Positions 61,165 through 64,000 of a DNA stretch of 64,000 nucleotides are shown here, one piece after another. The notes beneath the pieces are model-generated. The model was given only the letters and a program-made list of their open reading frames with translations. It was not told the DNA's origin and made no database searches. The stretch comes from Phaeobacter bryozoorum (lineage in GTDB: Bacteria > Pseudomonadota > Alphaproteobacteria > Rhodobacterales > Rhodobacteraceae), in assembly GCF_041893525.1 (NCBI RefSeq), contig NZ_CP169068.1, one strand, 5' to 3'. Each line of letters begins with the position of its first letter. Positions within the stretch are counted from its first letter, which is position 1. The translations under genes were made by a program, and so were the position numbers.

Positions 61165-61857
61165 CTAGTGGCGAACTTCGTTGAAGCTATTGCTGTAGTG
61201 TTCGATCTCGTCGAAGAACCGCCAGATGTTCAGGCAATGGGTTTCGATCTCATCCAGCGCCTCAGGGGAGGGGGTCAGGCCCTGATTGTGGCAGCCGCGA
61301 ATAAAGGAGATCTGACGGTACATGCGCCGCAGTTTGGGTTGCAGCTCGCTGATGCAGCCTTCAGCCATGCCACGGATCACATTACGGGTTGCTTCCTGCA
61401 CCTCGGCTTTCATGGCCGGGTTGGAGAAGGTTTCAGCGATGGAATTGTAGATCACACCATGAAGTTTTTCAGCCGTCAGATTGCCCTTTCCGATGTAGTC
61501 GACACAGCCGGCGCGGATCGAACTGACAACCGCTTCTGTATCTTCACGACCGGAGATCATGACCACCGGGACCTCCGCGGTCTCCAGTTGCTGTTTGACC
61601 ACGGCGACGGCATCCAGCCCCGAGGCGTCGCGCAGCTGATGGTCAATCAGGCAGAGGTCGACGTTATTCTCGTCCAGTGCTCTTTCAAAGTCCTTGATAT
61701 CCGAACAGGTGATCACATTCACAGATCTGTCCGCTTGGGCAATCAGCCTTCGCATCCGTGTTCTGTCAAATTCACTGTCATCCAGCACCAGGACACATAG
61801 GTTGCCGGAGGGCAGTGTCGCGTGGTTGGTTTGTGTCGTAACCTCAGTACCATTCAT
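61165..61857 (-). CDS. Response regulator with uncharacterised helical C-terminal domain
   Basis: A 230-residue protein. Residues ~20-135 form a receiver (L-V-L-D-D-S-E-F-D, phospho-acceptor in L-C-L-I-D-H-Q-L, Lys in Y-I-G-K-G-N). The remaining ~95 residues are predicted helical (with a W-R-F-F-D-E-I-E-H near the end) and match no output domain I know. It lacks a helix-turn-helix, GGDEF or HPt H-box. It lies convergent with the soluble kinase gene, 20 bases apart, and is probably its partner. Confidence 0.82.
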   Translation of the reverse strand: MNGTEVTTQTNHATLPSGNLCVLVLDDSEFDRTRMRRLIAQADRSVNVITCSDIKDFERALDENNVDLCLIDHQLRDASGLDAVAVVKQQLETAEVPVVMISGREDTEAVVSSIRAGCVDYIGKGNLTAEKLHGVIYNSIAETFSNPAMKAEVQEATRNVIRGMAEGCISELQPKLRRMYRQISFIRGCHNQGLTPSPEALDEIETHCLNIWRFFDEIEHYSNSFNEVRH

Positions 61858-62186
61858 GATAACGCCCTTTCCAAAGACTGGCCTGAGACTGTCATTTTGC
61901 CGCTAACAAATGATTAATATGCCCGCCTAGTGTCGTTAAGACTTTAACCAGACAGCTATGAGTTGAGCGCGCGCCTGCCCTGAATGCGGCCGATTCATGA
62001 GCTGTTAAGGGTGTTTTTGGTGGTTTCCTATGAGGAACAGGCTCCATGCCCACAAGATGTCGGGCAATCAACAGAAGATATTTTATCTATGAAATACTAT
62101 TGGCCAACTGTCTGACCTCGTCTCAGGTTGGGCCGCCATCTCGCGGCCCATACCGATACTTGCGTGGTTATCGTGCCTGACAGGTG
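61858..62186. other. Intergenic stretch with a hairpin
   Basis: About 330 bases with no gene. It holds the upstream region of the response regulator (AT-rich around 61900-61950) and a 7-bp GGGCCGC/GCGGCCC hairpin at ~62130-62147, 40 bases after the convergent membrane-protein stop, which may terminate that gene on the minus strand. No T run follows. Confidence 0.45.
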
Positions 62187-62558
62187 TCAGATCATCAGGC
62201 CGACGAGACCGGACAGGGTGACGGGGACAAACAGGAACCCCTGGGGAATATCCTTGTAGCGCTGGCCGTTCAGAACCGGCAAGGCCAGCCCCCAGAGGGC
62301 ATATGAGGCGGCCAGAGCGGTGGCGATGATCGCGGCGACGACTGGCCCGTTCAGCAGCGCAGGCCATAAAAAGAGCGCAGCCACCGCAGCGAGGTTAATG
62401 CTCACCAGGTGCCAACAGTAGTAGTTTACATATCGTACCTCGGCAGACAGCTCGCGCGCGTTCAGCAGGGGGCGTGCAACGCTCTTACCGCCGGCGAAGA
62501 TGTGCAACAGCGTGTTCGCGACCATCAGGCCTCCTGCTGCCAGTAACCACATGTTCAT
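62187..62558 (-). CDS. Small four-helix membrane protein, unknown function
   Basis: A 123-residue hydrophobic protein from ATG 62558 (AGGAG 11 bases upstream; an in-frame ATG at 62588 lacks a site). Four helices are likely (about 3-20, 43-62, 66-88 and 100-120), with a cytoplasmic-type polar loop R-P-L-L-N-A-R-E-L-S between 1 and 2. I do not recognise the family. It is a single gene beside a LysR regulator in the same orientation. Confidence 0.6.
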   Translation of the reverse strand: MNMWLLAAGGLMVANTLLHIFAGGKSVARPLLNARELSAEVRYVNYYCWHLVSINLAAVAALFLWPALLNGPVVAAIIATALAASYALWGLALPVLNGQRYKDIPQGFLFVPVTLSGLVGLMI

Positions 62559-62680
62559 GGGCGTCAATGCTCCTAATTGGGTTTGCATGAATGGATACAG
62601 CTATGCACCGGCCCCCATGAATGGCCCATAAGACAGATTGCCATCGCGACAATTCGCGTGGCCCAATCGTTTGCAGCGGC

Positions 62681-63535
62681 TCACTGCATGATGCGTGTCA
62701 GCTCGCTCCATTGCGTGTGGGTTACCGCATCTTTTCCGGCGATCATCCAATAGGTGGCATGGTGTTTCAGCCGGTTCCGATCAAGGCGAACCAGCCGCCC
62801 CTCGGCCAGGGGCACGCGGCACAGAGGAAGCGAACCTAGCAGAACGCCGGCCCCGGCCTGTGCCGCGCCAAGTGCCGACAGGAATGTGTCAAAACGCAGA
62901 TGCGGTACTGGCGTTGTCCCGCCGCCGTGGCGGGCAACCCAATCGGGCCAGCCCGGGCGTGGACCGGAACAGGCAATGCGGGGCCAGTCGGTCCAGTCCT
63001 GCGCAGCCTTGATCAGAGCGGGCGCCGCCATCGGCGCGATTTCCTCGGAATAGAGCGGCAGCTTATAGGGGTGGGGCCAGTCCCCGGCGCCGTAGCGAAT
63101 GCGCAGCACATCATCCTCGGGCGCGTCATGGGCGCCCAGCACCATGGTCTGGATCGCAAGCTGACCACCCGAAATCTCGCTCAGGGCTGCCAGCCTTGGC
63201 GTGAGCCACAGATCAATGACCGACTGGCTGGCGGAGATCGTCAGCTGGCGCCGCCCGGTGCCGAACAGCGCCTCTGAGCTGTCGCGCATCGTGTCCAGCG
63301 CCGACTGGATATGGGGCAACCAGGCCTCGCCCTCCACAGTCAGGGAAATGGCACGAGGGTGACGGTGGAACAGCGCCACCCCCAGCCGTTTCTCCAGCTG
63401 GGCGATGCGCTGCGAGATGGCGGATTGGGTGATCCCAGTTTCGTCTGCGGCTGCGGTAAAGCTGCCGCAGCGCGCCGCCGCTTCAAAGGCGCGGATCCAT
63501 TCCAGCGGGGGCAGGGTTGAGCGCTGTTTTTGCAT
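62681..63535 (-). CDS. LysR-family transcriptional regulator (GcvA-like)
   Basis: A 284-residue LysR protein. The helix-turn-helix is clear (A-A-R-C-G-S-F-T-A-A-A-D-E-T-G-I-T-Q-S-A-I-S-Q-R, split by the turn), followed by L-E-K-R-L-G-V-A-L-F-H-R. The effector domain is of the GcvA subgroup (P-L-P-P-L-E-W-I-R-A-F-E-A-A at the N-terminus). It is divergent from the dioxygenase gene at 63648 with a 112-base gap, so it probably controls that gene. Confidence 0.92.
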   Translation of the reverse strand: MQKQRSTLPPLEWIRAFEAAARCGSFTAAADETGITQSAISQRIAQLEKRLGVALFHRHPRAISLTVEGEAWLPHIQSALDTMRDSSEALFGTGRRQLTISASQSVIDLWLTPRLAALSEISGGQLAIQTMVLGAHDAPEDDVLRIRYGAGDWPHPYKLPLYSEEIAPMAAPALIKAAQDWTDWPRIACSGPRPGWPDWVARHGGGTTPVPHLRFDTFLSALGAAQAGAGVLLGSLPLCRVPLAEGRLVRLDRNRLKHHATYWMIAGKDAVTHTQWSELTRIMQ

Positions 63536-63647
63536 TAGCTGACCTTGGCCTAAGTGCAGAAATTCCTAATTTGAGGTTATCCAGGACCGGTGGCAACATA
63601 CAGGCAAAAGTCATCTTCCGCATTGCGGACCCTTTCTTGAGGACATC

Positions 63648-64000
63648 ATGCCGTCAGTTACCGTTGCCCCAGCGGGCGATTATCTCACCCTGTCTCTCGG
63701 GACGTCTGAACTGCGGTTCCACGCGATCTGGCTGCGCGACAATGCGGGCGATCCCGAGACCCGTGCGACGGCCAATGGCCAGCGTCTGATCGCCCTGCGC
63801 GATATCCCGGCCGACACGGCAATTGCGGAGGCGACGCTTGATGGCGGCCACCTCCGGGTGCGGTTCGTCCCGGAAGAGAAGACCGTGGATTACGATCTGT
63901 CCTGGCTTGGGGATCATGCCTATGACCGGGCGCGTCAGGACGCGCGCGGCTGGCTCGCGGAGGGGGTCGAGCCCTGGGACGCGGGGTTGATGGCGGCCGT
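63648..64000 (+). CDS. Gamma-butyrobetaine-hydroxylase-like dioxygenase, N-terminal part
   Basis: The window ends inside this gene after 117 codons. ATG 63648 follows TTGAGGACATC. The visible part is the GBBH-like N-terminal (DUF971) domain: F-H-A-I-W-L-R-D-N-A near residue 24 and V-D-Y-D-L-S-W-L near 80. A TauD-type Fe(II)/2-oxoglutarate domain normally follows but lies outside. Substrates of such enzymes include gamma-butyrobetaine and related quaternary amines, so a choline or carnitine pathway is a possibility. The call is limited to family. Confidence 0.8.
   Translation, partial: MPSVTVAPAGDYLTLSLGTSELRFHAIWLRDNAGDPETRATANGQRLIALRDIPADTAIAEATLDGGHLRVRFVPEEKTVDYDLSWLGDHAYDRARQDARGWLAEGVEPWDAGLMAA

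Noticed and set aside
1..64000. tRNA, rRNA, CRISPR arrays and prophage genes
   Set aside because: Looked for and not seen; no regularly spaced repeats, no cloverleaf or rRNA-like stretches, no phage structural genes.

Overview
The window is high-G+C alphaproteobacterial DNA, most likely from a marine Rhodobacterales (Roseobacter-group) chromosome. The evidence is the gene content: an RpoE/ChrR singlet-oxygen-type module with its target operon, TRAP transporters, a DUF3305/DUF3306 formate dehydrogenase locus and a tungstate uptake operon, all densely packed with many ATGA overlaps. I see no tRNA, rRNA, CRISPR array or prophage. Species is not assigned.

Layout. 1-2.5 kb: end of an amino-sugar catabolic operon (GntR regulator fragment, SIS-domain deaminase, nagA). 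2.6-12.6 kb: an inserted island with lower G+C and different codon use. It carries a 5-oxoproline/glutamate cassette: 5-oxoprolinase, glutamate dehydrogenase remnant, TRAP transporter, DUF1445 protein and a LysR regulator. At least three of its genes are broken by frameshift, deletion or nonsense codon. Nested IS remnants close its right end, and the whole is bracketed by a 315-bp direct repeat of the nagA 3' end. 13-16.6 kb: family III CoA-transferase and CocE/NonD hydrolase. 16.8-20.5 kb: a Gtr-type glycan-modification cassette with an added methyltransferase. 20.5-24.1 kb: nadABC. 24.5-44.6 kb: a large tungstate/formate dehydrogenase locus: tup transporter, lipoate-ligase-like protein, Mrp carrier, two unusual c-type cytochromes, a polyferredoxin, DUF3305/3306, a TorD chaperone, the FDH alpha, beta and gamma subunits, and a two-component system. 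44.7-53.1 kb: an eight-gene operon (two SDRs, DUF3833, MFS, chalcone-isomerase-like, Cfa-like methyltransferase, DUF1365, FAD amine oxidase) divergent from rpoE-chrR. Two mirror-image sigma-E promoters lie between them. 53.2-54.2 kb: gap. 54.6-61.9 kb: a sensory region with a NIT-domain membrane protein, two kinase/regulator pairs and an orphan periplasmic binding protein. 62-64 kb: small membrane protein, LysR regulator and the start of a gamma-butyrobetaine-hydroxylase-like dioxygenase.

How it works together. The tup operon would supply tungstate (or molybdate) for the FDH active site. TorD, DUF3305/3306 and the Tat peptides fit assembly and export of a periplasmic FDH. Electrons from formate would pass through the Fe-S beta subunit to the cytochrome b gamma subunit, perhaps also to the accompanying c-type cytochromes. 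A related 13-bp palindrome precedes both the tup and fdh operons, which suggests shared control, and the response regulator downstream (an NtrC-type protein without GAFTGA) is one candidate. RpoE/ChrR should switch on the membrane-lipid-modifying operon during photo-oxidative stress.
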